Of a stretch of 64,000 nt of DNA, positions 8,833-16,824 are shown in pieces. The notes under the pieces were generated by a model. It saw only the letters and a list, made by a program, of their open reading frames with translations. It did no database searches and was not told where the DNA came from. How positions within the stretch are numbered: the first letter of the stretch is position 1; every line of letters starts with the position of its first letter. Origin of the DNA: Phycisphaerae bacterium (GTDB lineage: Bacteria; Planctomycetota; Phycisphaerae; SM23-33); contig DRGC01000034.1 in the NCBI GenBank assembly GCA_011050235.1, positions 1 through 64,000 of the forward strand, given 5' to 3'. The translations under genes were made by a program, and so were the position numbers.

Positions 8833-8838
8833 CCTGGG

Positions 8839-8938
8839 TTCCCGACGAACAATGCCGCAGGGGCATAGGCGATATTCGGCTGTTTGCTTCAGCCGTGGCG
8901 ACCTTCGATTCACCGCCGTGTGGATCGAAGGTTTTTTT
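8839..8938 (+). ncRNA. Candidate small RNA of about 100 nt (or attenuated leader)
   Basis: The region between the consensus promoter and an intrinsic terminator folds into three consecutive hairpins: ATGCC/GGCAT (8852-8856 with 8862-8866, 5-nt loop), CGGCTG/CAGCCG (8877-8882 with 8890-8895, 7-nt loop) and the terminator stem (8901-8909 with 8924-8932). It has none of the SRP RNA hallmark tetraloop/asymmetric-loop sequence and no tRNA- or tmRNA-like ends. The HAD gene begins 110 bases beyond the terminator. The transcript may be an independent small RNA or a leader in which termination controls that gene. An open frame runs through the terminator from 8852 but does not look like a real protein. 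Confidence 0.7.
8901..8938 (+). terminator. Intrinsic terminator of the small RNA
   Basis: A perfect 9-bp stem (ACCTTCGAT 8901-8909 with ATCGAAGGT 8924-8932), a 14-base loop, and a run of seven T residues (8932-8938). This is a textbook Rho-independent terminator and the clearest in the window. Confidence 0.85.
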
Positions 8939-9048
8939 GTCTGCGGCGTGCGCCGAGAAGCATCGCTCTTCCCTGGCGACCAACAGCAACGTTGCAAAGA
9001 ACGCCGACGGTCAGTATCCTTTCACGGCCTCTTTCCGTGCGAGATCCC

Positions 9049-9789
9049 ATGAGTCAGTCGGTGCGCGGCATTCTGTTCGATCTGGGCGATACGCTCCTGG
9101 ACTTTGGCGACGTGGACGTCAACAGGGAGTTCGAGGAAGGCACGCGCCTGGCCTACGACTACCTTCGTAAGCTCGGTCATCCTCTTCCCCCGTTCGGACG
9201 CTACCATCGCACTCAGCTCTGGGCCGTGCGGTGGTATTACTTCCTCAGCCATCTGCGCGGGCGGGATTTCAATTCGCTGGACCTGATCGGCGGGCTCAGC
9301 AACCGCATGGGCCACGATCTCACGCACGAGCAGCTCATCGATCTTGCCTCGTTGTGGTACGAACCCGTCCGCCGGCGGGCAACCATGGAACCAGGCACGC
9401 TCGATATGCTCGAACAGTTCACCCAGCAAGGTGTGAAACTCGGCCTCCTGTCCAACACCTTCATTCCATCGGAAGTGTTGGACCGTCACCTCCAGCAGGT
9501 GGGCCTGCTGGAGTTCCTGCCGGTCCGGATCTACTCGTGCCTGTCCGAGTACCGCAAGCCGCATCCGAGCATCTTCGCCGAGGCGGCAACCGCCATTGAT
9601 CTGCCTGCCGAGTCGCTTTTGTTTGTCGGCGATTCGCTCAAGGCCGACGTCGCCGGCGCCAATCGGGCCGGCATGATCTCGGTGCTCAAGGACCCCACCG
9701 GGCGACGCAAACACTGGCGGATCACCCCCCGTCACCGGATTTGTCGGCTGACCGATCTGCCCAGCGTCCTGGGCCAGTACATGTCCTAG
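9049..9789 (+). CDS. HAD-superfamily hydrolase
   Basis: A 246-aa protein from the ATG at 9049; the frame extends upstream without a better start. All four HAD motifs are visible: motif I FDLGDTLLD (nucleophile Asp near residue 11), motif II LLSNTF, motif III Lys in YRKPHPSIF, and motif IV FVGDSLKADVAGA. A helical cap lies between motifs I and II, as in subfamily IA. Enzymes of this group are usually small-molecule phosphatases, such as phosphoglycolate-phosphatase-like or nucleotidase-like. The substrate cannot be read from sequence. It lies directly downstream of the candidate small RNA, which may regulate it. Confidence 0.88.
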   Translation: MSQSVRGILFDLGDTLLDFGDVDVNREFEEGTRLAYDYLRKLGHPLPPFGRYHRTQLWAVRWYYFLSHLRGRDFNSLDLIGGLSNRMGHDLTHEQLIDLASLWYEPVRRRATMEPGTLDMLEQFTQQGVKLGLLSNTFIPSEVLDRHLQQVGLLEFLPVRIYSCLSEYRKPHPSIFAEAATAIDLPAESLLFVGDSLKADVAGANRAGMISVLKDPTGRRKHWRITPRHRICRLTDLPSVLGQYMS

Positions 9790-9900
9790 CGCAAACGTCG
9801 CGCAGGCCACATCCGCAAAGAGAGAGTTGATCTCGATCGCCCGGGCGGGCCTTCGTCGCCGCCGGAGGTGAAGAGCGCTCAGGCGCCGATGGTGGCGTTA

Positions 9901-9953
9901 GATGAGGATGCTGGCATTAGATGAGGATGCTGGCATTAGATGAGGATGCTGGC
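9901..9953. repeat. 19-bp tandem repeat, about 2.8 copies
   Basis: The unit GATGAGGATGCTGGCATTA occurs at 9901-9919 and 9920-9938, followed by a partial third copy from 9939. Read on the minus strand it covers the last codons and stop of the 33-aa gene and then repeats that ending, so slippage there would re-create the same C-terminus and stop. Confidence 0.85.
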
Positions 9954-10037
9954 TGCCAGAATCAACACGGCAGCCCCCGCCGCGAAAACAACCAGTTCTG
10001 CAAAGCCAGCCAAGATGCCGTAGGTCCTCTGACTCAT
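9936..10037 (-). CDS. Small single-span membrane protein (33 aa)
   Basis: The ATG at 10037 follows an AAGGAG site seven bases upstream. The product has a short polar start (MSQRTYG) and one long hydrophobic helix rich in Ala, Val, Leu and Ile, ending SILI. The frame is open upstream to 10154, but the extension is polar and lacks a ribosome-binding site. The stop falls inside the 19-bp tandem repeat. No homologue is recognised; a small membrane peptide is the simplest reading. It stands alone between a HAD gene and pyrF. Confidence 0.55.
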   Translation of the reverse strand: MSQRTYGILAGFAELVVFAAGAAVLILAASILI

Positions 10038-10195
10038 CGTAACACTCCTTGCCAATTTCAACTGGAGTTGTCCTACTATTACATCGGACAGAACGGTGAG
10101 ATTTCTTGAGGTCATTCCAGGCCAAGGTTGAACTCTTATCCCTGTAACTATCAATGGTTACGAGAATCTTGAGAGCGGGCCCGCGGAGGGGGGTT

Positions 10196-11074
10196 CTAGA
10201 GGCCCACGGCTGCGGCCAGATCGGCGGCAAACTCTCTGGCAGCCTCGCCGACCGCATCGCGCCAGGGCCGATCGGCGTAGCGCTGGTCCCTGAAGGCGTA
10301 GATCACAGACCGGCTGGCGTTGACGATCGCCCCGGCGCCCTCGGAGCTAAAAGAGGCCGCGCAATCCGCCGCCGTCGCCCCCTGAGCGCCGTAACCGGGC
10401 ACGAGAAAGATCTGTCGGTCCATGATTTTGCGCAGTGCTCGGGCCTCATCCGGCCAGGTCGCCCCCACAACAGCTCCGACGCAACTGTACCCGCGCTGGC
10501 CCACCGTCACATCTGCGCCGAGGGCGGCCACCATGTCGGCTACGTGCTCGAAGAGTTTCTTGCCCGACGTGTCGGTGACGTCCTGGAGCGCCGCAGCCGA
10601 CGGATTGGACGTTCGCACCAGAATGAATACCCCCCTGCCGTTGGCGCAGGCCGCATCGACAAAGGGCTGCACTCCGTCAGAGCCAAAGTACCCATTGACG
10701 GTCACGGCATCAGGAGCGTCCTCACCGGCCAGATGCCCAGCCGCATACGCCTCGGCCGTCGAACCGATATCGCCCCGCTTGACGTCCCCGATGACGATCA
10801 GGCCCAGCTCGCGAGCTTCCCGCACGAGCCTGAAGTACAGATCCACCCCTCCGGCGCCGTGCAACTCGAAGTACGCCGACTGGATCTTCACCGCCGCCAC
10901 ACTCGGGGCAACGACTTGAAGGACCTCCCGGCAGAACGTTTCGATCCCCGCCAGCGGCGCTGCACGGCGCAGCTCGTCCGGCAGGCGATCGACCACGGGA
11001 TCCAGCCCGACGCAGACGGGCGAGCGTTTGCGTTCGATCGCAGCCAGCAGTCTGTCGGCAAAATGATCGGCCAT
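10196..11074 (-). CDS. pyrF: Orotidine 5'-phosphate decarboxylase
   Basis: 292 aa from the ATG at 11074, which has an AAGGA site seven bases upstream and begins the conserved MADHFADRL block. It belongs to the longer type-2 OMP decarboxylase group: VGLDP near residue 20, KIQSAYFE, and the catalytic loop GDVKRGDIGSTA with the Asp-Lys-Asp array. LVRTSNPSA and YGAQGATAAD complete the barrel and phosphate site. It carries out the last step of de novo UMP synthesis. The gene is monocistronic with its own promoter, which overlaps a possible opposite-strand -10 for the DUF167 gene. Confidence 0.95.
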   Translation of the reverse strand: MADHFADRLLAAIERKRSPVCVGLDPVVDRLPDELRRAAPLAGIETFCREVLQVVAPSVAAVKIQSAYFELHGAGGVDLYFRLVREARELGLIVIGDVKRGDIGSTAEAYAAGHLAGEDAPDAVTVNGYFGSDGVQPFVDAACANGRGVFILVRTSNPSAAALQDVTDTSGKKLFEHVADMVAALGADVTVGQRGYSCVGAVVGATWPDEARALRKIMDRQIFLVPGYGAQGATAADCAASFSSEGAGAIVNASRSVIYAFRDQRYADRPWRDAVGEAAREFAADLAAAVGL

Positions 11075-11098
11075 CGCTAGTCCTTCAGGGCTGTCGTG

Positions 11099-11127
11099 TT
11101 TATACTCGCCCAGCATAATGCGAGCAA
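11099..11127 (-). promoter_or_regulatory. Predicted pyrF promoter
   Basis: On the minus strand TTGCTC (11127-11122), a 17-base spacer and TATAAA (11104-11099). A plus-strand TATACT (11101-11106) overlaps the same bases, so the intergenic region may fire in both directions, towards pyrF and the DUF167 gene. Confidence 0.6.
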
Positions 11128-11167
11128 GCGGCCGCCCGGACGTTCGGGCCGCTCGGCAGGCATCGCA

Positions 11168-11473
11168 ATGGATGGGATAGACAACATTCAGCTTCGCCCC
11201 ACAGACAGCGGCGTGATCGTCGCGGTCAAGGTCGTTCCCAACTCATCGCGCGACAAGATCGCCAGAGTACTGGGCGAGTGCCTGAAGATCACCACCGCAG
11301 CGGCCGCCGAAAAAGGCAAAGCCAACTCCGCCGTCGCCAGGACACTCGCCAAGGCCCTTGGTGTCTCCGCGCGAGACGTCACACTCACAGCCGGCCGGAC
11401 CAGCCCGCGAAAGGAGTTCCTCATCGCCGGCCTGACCGCAGCTCAGTGCCGGCGCCGTCTTGAGGCGACCTGA
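11168..11473 (+). CDS. DUF167 (YggU/UPF0235) family protein
   Basis: A 101-aa protein starting at the ATG 11168; an upstream in-frame start at 11096 adds a low-complexity, Arg-rich extension without a ribosome-binding site. It has the family features: VKVVPNSSRDKI, then EKGKANSAVARTLAKALG and a GRTSPRKEF strand. The fold is small alpha/beta and the biochemical function of the family is unknown. It is divergent from pyrF. Confidence 0.88.
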   Translation: MDGIDNIQLRPTDSGVIVAVKVVPNSSRDKIARVLGECLKITTAAAAEKGKANSAVARTLAKALGVSARDVTLTAGRTSPRKEFLIAGLTAAQCRRRLEAT

Positions 11474-11522
11474 TGGCCGCAACTGAAGCGATCGGGATCT
11501 TAACTGCCCCCCCCCAGTGAGC

Positions 11523-11550
11523 AAGCCCCAAGCCTCAAGCCCCAAGCCTC
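11523..11550. repeat. 14-bp tandem duplication between convergent genes
   Basis: AAGCCCCAAGCCTC occurs twice head to tail (11523-11536, 11537-11550), just after a run of nine C residues. It lies between the convergent DUF167 and tyrA stops. No terminator stem is evident there. Confidence 0.8.
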
Positions 11551-11561
11551 TTTCAGACCTG

Positions 11562-12452
11562 TCACTCCGCCGCGACGCGGCGGTCGGTGAGACGCTGGCC
11601 GATCGTGTCGTCGCGGCGGCGTTTGGCGTCGGTGAAGAACTTTTCGATCGCCACATCATCGCCCTTGTCCAGCAGGCGAATGAACCGCTCCAGATCCTTG
11701 CCCAGCGCCTTGGCGACCGACACGATCACCTGCCGGTTGGTCATGAGGATGTCTCGCCACATGGCTGGGTCGCCGCCCGCCATACGAGTGGCGTCACGAA
11801 AGCCCGTAGCGGCCACGTCCAGATCAGCGTCATCCGGCAACATCGCCAGCAGCCCCGCCATGACGTGCGGCAGATGGCTGACGCGGGCAACCGCCTTGTC
11901 GTGGTCGGCCGGCGTCATCTGCAACGTCCGCAGCCCGAGCGTCTTCCAGAACGCCTCCGTGCGGCGAGTAACCGCCGGCGGCGTGTGCGCGGTGGGCGTG
12001 AGAATACACGTCGCGCCGACAAACAGGTCCGCCCGCGCGAAGGCGGGGCCGCGGTTCTCGCTGCCCGCCATCGGATGGCTGCCGATGAAGGGCCCGCCCC
12101 GCCCGAACACGCGCTCGCCGATACGAACGACCTCGCGTTTGGTCGAGCCGACATCGGTCACGATCACCCCGTCGGCCAGCGCCGGTTTGATGAGCTTCAG
12201 GAGCTTCTCGAACGCCCCAACCGGTGTCGCCAGAATCACCAGGTCCGCCCCCGCGACGCCTTGGTCGGCTTCGAGCGTGGCCGAATCGATCGCGCCGACC
12301 TCCAGCGCCTCGTCGAGGCTGGACTGACGTCGTCCGACGCCGACGAGTTCGCCGTCGAAATCGTCCGCCCGCAGCGCCAGCCCGATCGAGCCGCCCAGCA
12401 GCCCCACGCCGACGATCGTGACCTTCCGGATGTTCTTTGGCAAGCCCTGCAT
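11562..12452 (-). CDS. tyrA: Prephenate dehydrogenase
   Basis: A 296-aa protein. The N-terminal Rossmann fold has the dinucleotide motif VGVGLLGGSIGLAL (residues about 13-26). TDVGSTKREVV and the substrate/catalytic region FIGSHPMAGSENRG follow, with the catalytic-type His in SHPMAG. The C-terminal helical domain includes HLPHVMAGLLA and GFRDATRMAGGDP, as in TyrA/arogenate dehydrogenases. It oxidises and decarboxylates prephenate towards tyrosine, using NAD(P)+. No chorismate mutase or ACT domain is fused. It is monocistronic with a promoter immediately upstream. Prephenate and arogenate specificity cannot be separated here. Confidence 0.93.
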   Translation of the reverse strand: MQGLPKNIRKVTIVGVGLLGGSIGLALRADDFDGELVGVGRRQSSLDEALEVGAIDSATLEADQGVAGADLVILATPVGAFEKLLKLIKPALADGVIVTDVGSTKREVVRIGERVFGRGGPFIGSHPMAGSENRGPAFARADLFVGATCILTPTAHTPPAVTRRTEAFWKTLGLRTLQMTPADHDKAVARVSHLPHVMAGLLAMLPDDADLDVAATGFRDATRMAGGDPAMWRDILMTNRQVIVSVAKALGKDLERFIRLLDKGDDVAIEKFFTDAKRRRDDTIGQRLTDRRVAAE

Positions 12453-12461
12453 TCTGGCGAC

Positions 12462-12490
12462 AGGCTACCATCCCTTTGCAGGGCGGTCAA
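12462..12490 (-). promoter_or_regulatory. Predicted tyrA promoter, near-leaderless
   Basis: On the minus strand TTGACC (12490-12485), a 17-base spacer and TAGCCT (12467-12462). The tyrA ATG begins nine bases after the -10, so any 5' leader would be no more than about two or three bases. Confidence 0.5.
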
Positions 12491-12507
12491 TCTCGGCGCG
12501 ATTTGAC

Positions 12508-12535
12508 TTGAAACCCCTCGCCGAGGTGCTAAACT
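12508..12535 (+). promoter_or_regulatory. Predicted accA promoter
   Basis: TTGAAA (12508-12513), a 16-base spacer and TAAACT (12530-12535), divergent from the tyrA promoter. The predicted transcript start near 12542 leaves a leader of about 60 bases containing a strong hairpin. Confidence 0.5.
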
Positions 12536-12560
12536 CCCCCCAATCCAGACGCCACCCCAT

Positions 12561-12583
12561 GAAGGACGCTTCAAGCGTCCTTC
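12561..12583 (+). promoter_or_regulatory. Hairpin in the accA 5' leader
   Basis: A perfect 10-bp inverted repeat (GAAGGACGCT at 12561-12570 with AGCGTCCTTC at 12574-12583) around a 3-base loop. It ends 20 bases before the accA ATG, so it could affect initiation. No U-tract follows, so it is not an intrinsic terminator. It may instead be a dispersed REP-like palindrome. Confidence 0.6.
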
Positions 12584-12603
12584 CTTGATATGCACAGCCA
12601 CGC

Positions 12604-13596
12604 ATGGCCACCGACAACGCCAATCTCCCACTACTCCCGTTCGAGAAGAAGCTGATCCACGTTCAGCGCCAGATCGCCGAACTGGAGGCCGACCAGGAGA
12701 CCAGCGACCGCGACTTCTCCGCCACCATTCAGAAACTGCGCGAGGAGGAGGTCGCCATCCTGACCGAGACCTACGACAACCTGACGGCCTGGGAAACCGT
12801 CCAGGTGGCCCGTCACCCCGCCCGACCGCTGGGCATGGACTATGTCGATCGGATCGTGAAGAACTTTTTCGAACTGCACGGCGACCGCCGGTTCGCCGAC
12901 GACCTGGCGATGCGTTGCGGGCTCGGCCAGGTCGGCACGGAGAAGGTCGTGCTGATCGTCCAGCATAAGGGCCACGACACCAAAGACAAGATCGCCTGCA
13001 ATTTCGGCTGTGCGCATCCGGAAGGCTATCGCAAGGCGCTGCGGGCGATGAAGCTGGCTGAGAAGTTCTCCCTGCCGGTCGTGGCGCTGATCGACACGCA
13101 GGGCGCCTACCCGGGCATTGGCTCGGAAGAGCGCGGCGTCGCCGAGGCCATCGCGCGGAACCTGCTGGAGATGAGCCGCCTCAAGACGCCCATCGTCTGC
13201 ATCGTCATCGGCGAAGGCGGCAGCGGCGGCGCGCTGGGCATCGGCGTGGGCGACTGCGTGGCGATGCTGCAGTTCGCCTACTACTCCGTCATCTCGCCCG
13301 AAGGCTGCGCCAGCATCCTGTGGAAAACCGGCGAGAAGGCCCCCGAGGCCGCCGAGGCCCTCAAGCTCACCAGCGGGCATCTCAAAGAGTTCGGCGTGAT
13401 CGACGACATCATCACCGAGCCGCTGGGCGGCGCCCACCGCAGGCCCGCCGACGCCGCCACGCAGGTCGAGCGATACATCACGCGGACCGTTCGGCAACTG
13501 AAGCGCCAGCCGATCGACAAGCTTCTGGCCGACCGTTATCAGCGATGGCGAAAGCTGGGAAAGGTGCTTCACCTCGACGCATCGCCCGACCAGTAA
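12604..13596 (+). CDS. accA: Acetyl-CoA carboxylase carboxyltransferase subunit alpha
   Basis: A 330-aa protein, typical for AccA. An N-terminal coiled helix (LPFEKKLIHVQRQIAELEAD) is followed by the carboxyltransferase domain. Key blocks are HPARPLGMDYV, FELHGDRRFADD, ALIDTQGAYPGIGSEERG and EGGSGGALGIGVGD, the last forming an oxyanion/CoA-binding loop. The C-terminus contains SPEGCASILWK. It transfers the carboxyl group from biotin to acetyl-CoA in fatty-acid synthesis, with AccD. AccD is not adjacent; a biotin-protein ligase gene is found at 42.8 kb. The upstream region contains a promoter and hairpin. Confidence 0.95.
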   Translation: MATDNANLPLLPFEKKLIHVQRQIAELEADQETSDRDFSATIQKLREEEVAILTETYDNLTAWETVQVARHPARPLGMDYVDRIVKNFFELHGDRRFADDLAMRCGLGQVGTEKVVLIVQHKGHDTKDKIACNFGCAHPEGYRKALRAMKLAEKFSLPVVALIDTQGAYPGIGSEERGVAEAIARNLLEMSRLKTPIVCIVIGEGGSGGALGIGVGDCVAMLQFAYYSVISPEGCASILWKTGEKAPEAAEALKLTSGHLKEFGVIDDIITEPLGGAHRRPADAATQVERYITRTVRQLKRQPIDKLLADRYQRWRKLGKVLHLDASPDQ

Positions 13597-13632
13597 CCGG
13601 CCCGCCGATCACCGCAGACTACCCCGGCCGAG

Positions 13633-14448
13633 CTACTCCACAGGACGAAGCATCTCGCTCACGAACGCGCCGACCTTTTCGACCAGGTCATCTGCTGAAC
13701 CGTCTTTAGCGTCGGTGATCCGGTGGATGATGGCCGAGCCGACAATCGCGCCATCGGCGACGCGGCAGACCTCCTCGACCATTGTCGGCTTGGAGATGCC
13801 GAAGCCCACGCAGATCGGCGTGTCGGTCTGTGTGCGGAGTTCCGCGACCGCGTCGATGGTGGCCGGTGGGAGCGCATCGCGCTCGCCCGTGATGCCGGCA
13901 ACGGAGATGTAGTAGATAAAGCCCTGGCTCTGACGGGCGATTTCGATTCGGCGATCCGGCGGCGTCGTTGGCGCGATCAGCAGGATATTGGCCAGCCCCG
14001 CCTCCGAGGCCATCGCTTCCATGTTGGCGGCCTCCTCCATCGGCAAATCGGGGACGATCAGGCCATCGAAGCCCGCCTGCTTCGCCTCGGCCAGGTAGGC
14101 GTCGGCGCCGTGGCGAAAGACGATCGAGTAGCTCACCATCGCCGCCAGGGCCATCTGCCCCCCGCCGTCGCGGTAGCGCCGGACCATCTCGAAGATCTCG
14201 CTGCAGGTCACGCCGGCGTTCAGCGCGGCCGTGTAGGAGGCCTGGATCGTCGGGCCGTCGGCGATCGGATCGGAAAACGGTATGCCCAGTTCGCAGATGC
14301 GGACCCCCCGTCGCTCGAAATCCTTCAGCAGCGCCTCGGTCGTATCCAGGTCCGGGTAGCCGGCCGTCAGGAACGGCACGAGCGTCTGTCGGCCCGCTTG
14401 GCGAAACTCGGCGAACGTTCGGAGGATACGGTTATCGCTGAGGCTCAT
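13633..14448 (-). CDS. trpA: Tryptophan synthase alpha chain
   Basis: A 271-aa TIM barrel with the conserved [11 protein letters not shown], the catalytic Glu in [15 protein letters not shown] (general acid/base Glu and Asp), the loop [10 protein letters not shown], and the phosphate-binding VGFGISKP and GSAIIH near the C-terminus. It cleaves indole-3-glycerol phosphate to indole. The ATG overlaps the stop of trpB by four bases, so the two subunits are translationally coupled in the order trpB-trpA. Confidence 0.96.
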   Translation of the reverse strand: MSLSDNRILRTFAEFRQAGRQTLVPFLTAGYPDLDTTEALLKDFERRGVRICELGIPFSDPIADGPTIQASYTAALNAGVTCSEIFEMVRRYRDGGGQMALAAMVSYSIVFRHGADAYLAEAKQAGFDGLIVPDLPMEEAANMEAMASEAGLANILLIAPTTPPDRRIEIARQSQGFIYYISVAGITGERDALPPATIDAVAELRTQTDTPICVGFGISKPTMVEEVCRVADGAIVGSAIIHRITDAKDGSADDLVEKVGAFVSEMLRPVE

Positions 14449-15671
14449 GGCGCGCCCGTCTGGAATCCCTTGCCGCGACGTTCGAGAATCTCGCCGATCT
14501 CGTTGCAGTCCTTGTCGCCCCGGCCGGAAAGGTTGATCAGCAGAATCTCGTCGGCGCCCATCGTCGGGGCGATCTTCATCGCCTCGGCCACCGCGTGGGC
14601 CGATTCCAGCGCGGCGATAATGCCTTCCGCCCGCGCCAGGGCCACCAGCGCGTCGAGGGCTTCGTCATCGCTGGCCGTCGTGTAGCGGACGCGGCCGGTG
14701 TCTCGCCAGTAGCTGTGCTGCGGCCCGACGCCGGGGTAATCGAGCCCGGCCGAGATGCTGTGCACCGGGGCGGTCTGCCCGTCGGCGTCCTGCAGGACGT
14801 AGCTCAGCGACCCGTGCAGCACGCCCGGCTCGCCCGCACACAGCGGCGCGGCATGGCCGCCGACAGACATGTTGCGCCCGCCGGCTTCGACGCCCACCAT
14901 CTTCACATCGTCGTCGATCATCGGCGCGAAGATGCCGGCTGCGTTCGACCCGCCGCCCACGCAGGCGACGATGCAATTCGGCAGCCGCCCCTCGACGTCA
15001 AGCATCTGCTGGCGCGCCTCGCGGCCGATGCAGCACTGGAACTCGCGGACCATCGTCGGGTACGGATGCGGTCCGGTGACCGAGCCGAGGATGTAGTGGG
15101 TGTGCTCGACGCTGGCCATCCAGTCGCGCATGGCCTCGTTGCAGGCGTCCTTGAGCGTCTTCTGGCCGGAGGTGACCGGCACGACCCGGCTGCCCAGAAG
15201 CTCCATGCGGAAGACGTTCAACGCCTGTCGCCGCATGTCCTCCGTGCCCATGTAAACGTCGCACTCCAGGCCGAACACCGCCGCCGCCGTCGCCGTCGCC
15301 ACGCCGTGCTGGCCGGCCCCGGTCTCGGCGATCACGCGATGCTTGCCCATCCGCAGCGCCAGCAGCGCCTGGCCGAGCGTGTTGTTGATCTTGTGCGCGC
15401 CGGTATGGTTCATATCCTCACGCTTGAGATACACCTTCCCCCCGCCCAACTGCTCGGTCAGCCGCTTGCAGAAGTACAACTCGCTGGGCCGCCCCCCGAT
15501 CTCGCGCAAACAGCGGTCCAGCTCAGCCTTGAAATCCTCATCAGCCATCGCCGACTCGAACTCCGCCGCCAGCTCGCGCAAAGCCGTCATCAACGTCTCC
15601 GGCACGAACTGCCCGCCAAAGTCGCCGAAGTACCCGGTCCGGGATGTGTCCTTATTGCGTTTTGTCGCCAT
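14445..15671 (-). CDS. trpB: Tryptophan synthase beta chain
   Basis: A 408-aa PLP enzyme of TrpB1 type. It shows [10 protein letters not shown] at the N-terminus, the PLP lysine in [21 protein letters not shown], the phosphate-binding GGGSNAAG, and the C-terminal NLSGRGDKD. It condenses indole with serine to give tryptophan. It is the first gene of a trpBA pair; no trpC/D/E/F is nearby. A promoter lies 30-58 bases upstream of the ATG. Confidence 0.97.
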   Translation of the reverse strand: MATKRNKDTSRTGYFGDFGGQFVPETLMTALRELAAEFESAMADEDFKAELDRCLREIGGRPSELYFCKRLTEQLGGGKVYLKREDMNHTGAHKINNTLGQALLALRMGKHRVIAETGAGQHGVATATAAAVFGLECDVYMGTEDMRRQALNVFRMELLGSRVVPVTSGQKTLKDACNEAMRDWMASVEHTHYILGSVTGPHPYPTMVREFQCCIGREARQQMLDVEGRLPNCIVACVGGGSNAAGIFAPMIDDDVKMVGVEAGGRNMSVGGHAAPLCAGEPGVLHGSLSYVLQDADGQTAPVHSISAGLDYPGVGPQHSYWRDTGRVRYTTASDDEALDALVALARAEGIIAALESAHAVAEAMKIAPTMGADEILLINLSGRGDKDCNEIGEILERRGKGFQTGAP

Positions 15672-15700
15672 ACGTCCGATTCCTGACCATTGAACGCGCT

Positions 15701-15729
15701 ATCCTAAACCCACCGCCGCGCAGCAACAA
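15701..15729 (-). promoter_or_regulatory. Predicted trpBA promoter
   Basis: On the minus strand TTGTTG (15729-15724), 17 bases, TAGGAT (15706-15701). The -10 is the same variant as at trpG. No attenuator-like leader peptide or terminator was seen in the short leader. Confidence 0.5.
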
Positions 15730-15754
15730 GCGTCAACTGCGCCGACGGATTACC

Positions 15755-15768
15755 AGGGACCTGTCCCT
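15755..15768. repeat. Short palindrome AGGGAC-CT-GTCCCT
   Basis: A perfect 6-bp inverted repeat with a 2-base centre, preceded by ACC. The same ACCAGGGAC string appears twice at about 56874-56896 in a repeat-rich gap. It could be a dispersed REP-like element, or a bidirectional hairpin between trpB and the next gene. Confidence 0.5.
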
Positions 15769-15865
15769 TGGGGAGCCCACGCCCGAAGATGGCACGGACA
15801 ATACTGGCGTTGTGAGACGGCATCGGTAGAATGCAATCTAATCCATCAGAACATTCGGTACTGAC

Positions 15866-16744
15866 ATGGCTTTCATAGACGGTGACTTATTCGCTGGATT
15901 GTCGGGGGTCCAACTCCCCCTCGATAGATACGACCTTGGGGAAGGAGTTTCCTTGACACCTACCTTTGCCCATCTCATGGCTTCATTCCTCATGGCGTTC
16001 GCTCCCGCCGAGCCCGGCAAGCCACACCCGGCGCCCTGGCGAGCCGCAAGCGGGGGATTCGGATTTGACATCACTGTGGAAGTATGCATCCCAGAAGATT
16101 TCGACACGAAGGAATCCTTCGACAGAATCAACATTGCTTGGTGGTTTGTCGCGCTACTTCGCTTGAGGGCCGCGCACACTGTCATCTGCCCAGTTCTGTC
16201 CGATACACCGTTCGCGTCCGCTGCTCATTGCGACCACGAACCGAAGTTCATGCCGATGGAAATAGATCCGAACAGGCTGCAACTGGCCATCAAGCCTTCT
16301 ATTCTCCTCGAAGGCGATCTCAACTGGATTAGGGAACATTGGCGGCCCGCTGGTTCCTTGATGCGCAGCAGCAAAGCATTCTCAACCCTCTTTCAGGCGT
16401 GTGACCAAAGTCTCTTCACAAGGAACCCTTCGTTAGCTCTGCTCCTTCTCTGGGGAGGACTCGAGACGATTTTCTCGCCAGCAAGAAGCGAGCTTCGTTT
16501 CCGCATCTCCGCCAACATGGCCGCATATCTTGAGCCGCCAAGTGATCGACGCGTAAGTCTCCAGAGACAAATCGCCAAGTTGTACGACGCCAGATCCGCA
16601 GCTGCCCATACCACCACTTCTGACGAGCCAGAGGCATTGCAGCGAACGTATGCCCTTGTGAAAAGCATCTTGTGCAGGATCATCGAGGATGACCACGTCC
16701 CGACCCGAGACGATCTCAACAATCGCCTTCTTGGCGGGGAGTAG
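15866..16744 (+). CDS. Hypothetical protein with a C-terminal HEPN-like domain
   Basis: A 292-aa protein with no strong family assignment. The C-terminal third is all-helical: LALLLLWGGLETIFSPAR followed by LYDARSAAAHTT. The latter contains an R-x4-H motif typical of HEPN (Apea-like) domains, which are often RNases or RNA-binding parts of defence or toxin systems. The N-terminal half is beta-rich with a central WWFVALLRLRAAH segment. Codon usage and base composition look more A/T-rich than its neighbours, which suggests transfer. No antitoxin-like partner is adjacent. The HEPN call rests on one motif and helix pattern, so it is tentative. Confidence 0.5.
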   Translation: MAFIDGDLFAGLSGVQLPLDRYDLGEGVSLTPTFAHLMASFLMAFAPAEPGKPHPAPWRAASGGFGFDITVEVCIPEDFDTKESFDRINIAWWFVALLRLRAAHTVICPVLSDTPFASAAHCDHEPKFMPMEIDPNRLQLAIKPSILLEGDLNWIREHWRPAGSLMRSSKAFSTLFQACDQSLFTRNPSLALLLLWGGLETIFSPARSELRFRISANMAAYLEPPSDRRVSLQRQIAKLYDARSAAAHTTTSDEPEALQRTYALVKSILCRIIEDDHVPTRDDLNNRLLGGE

Positions 16745-16824
16745 TCAGTGCGCCGGGGAGTCCGTTGTCCATGGGATAACGACAGCGGCCGAGGGAGAGG
16801 GGAACCCGCCACGCGCGCAAATCG

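Noticed and set aside
8839-8938. Signal-recognition-particle RNA
   Set aside because: The length is right, but the conserved GGAA tetraloop and the asymmetric-loop sequence are absent.
8780-9052. 90-aa open frame through the small-RNA region
   Set aside because: It starts upstream of the strong promoter, runs through an intrinsic terminator, has no ribosome-binding site and has no protein-like composition.
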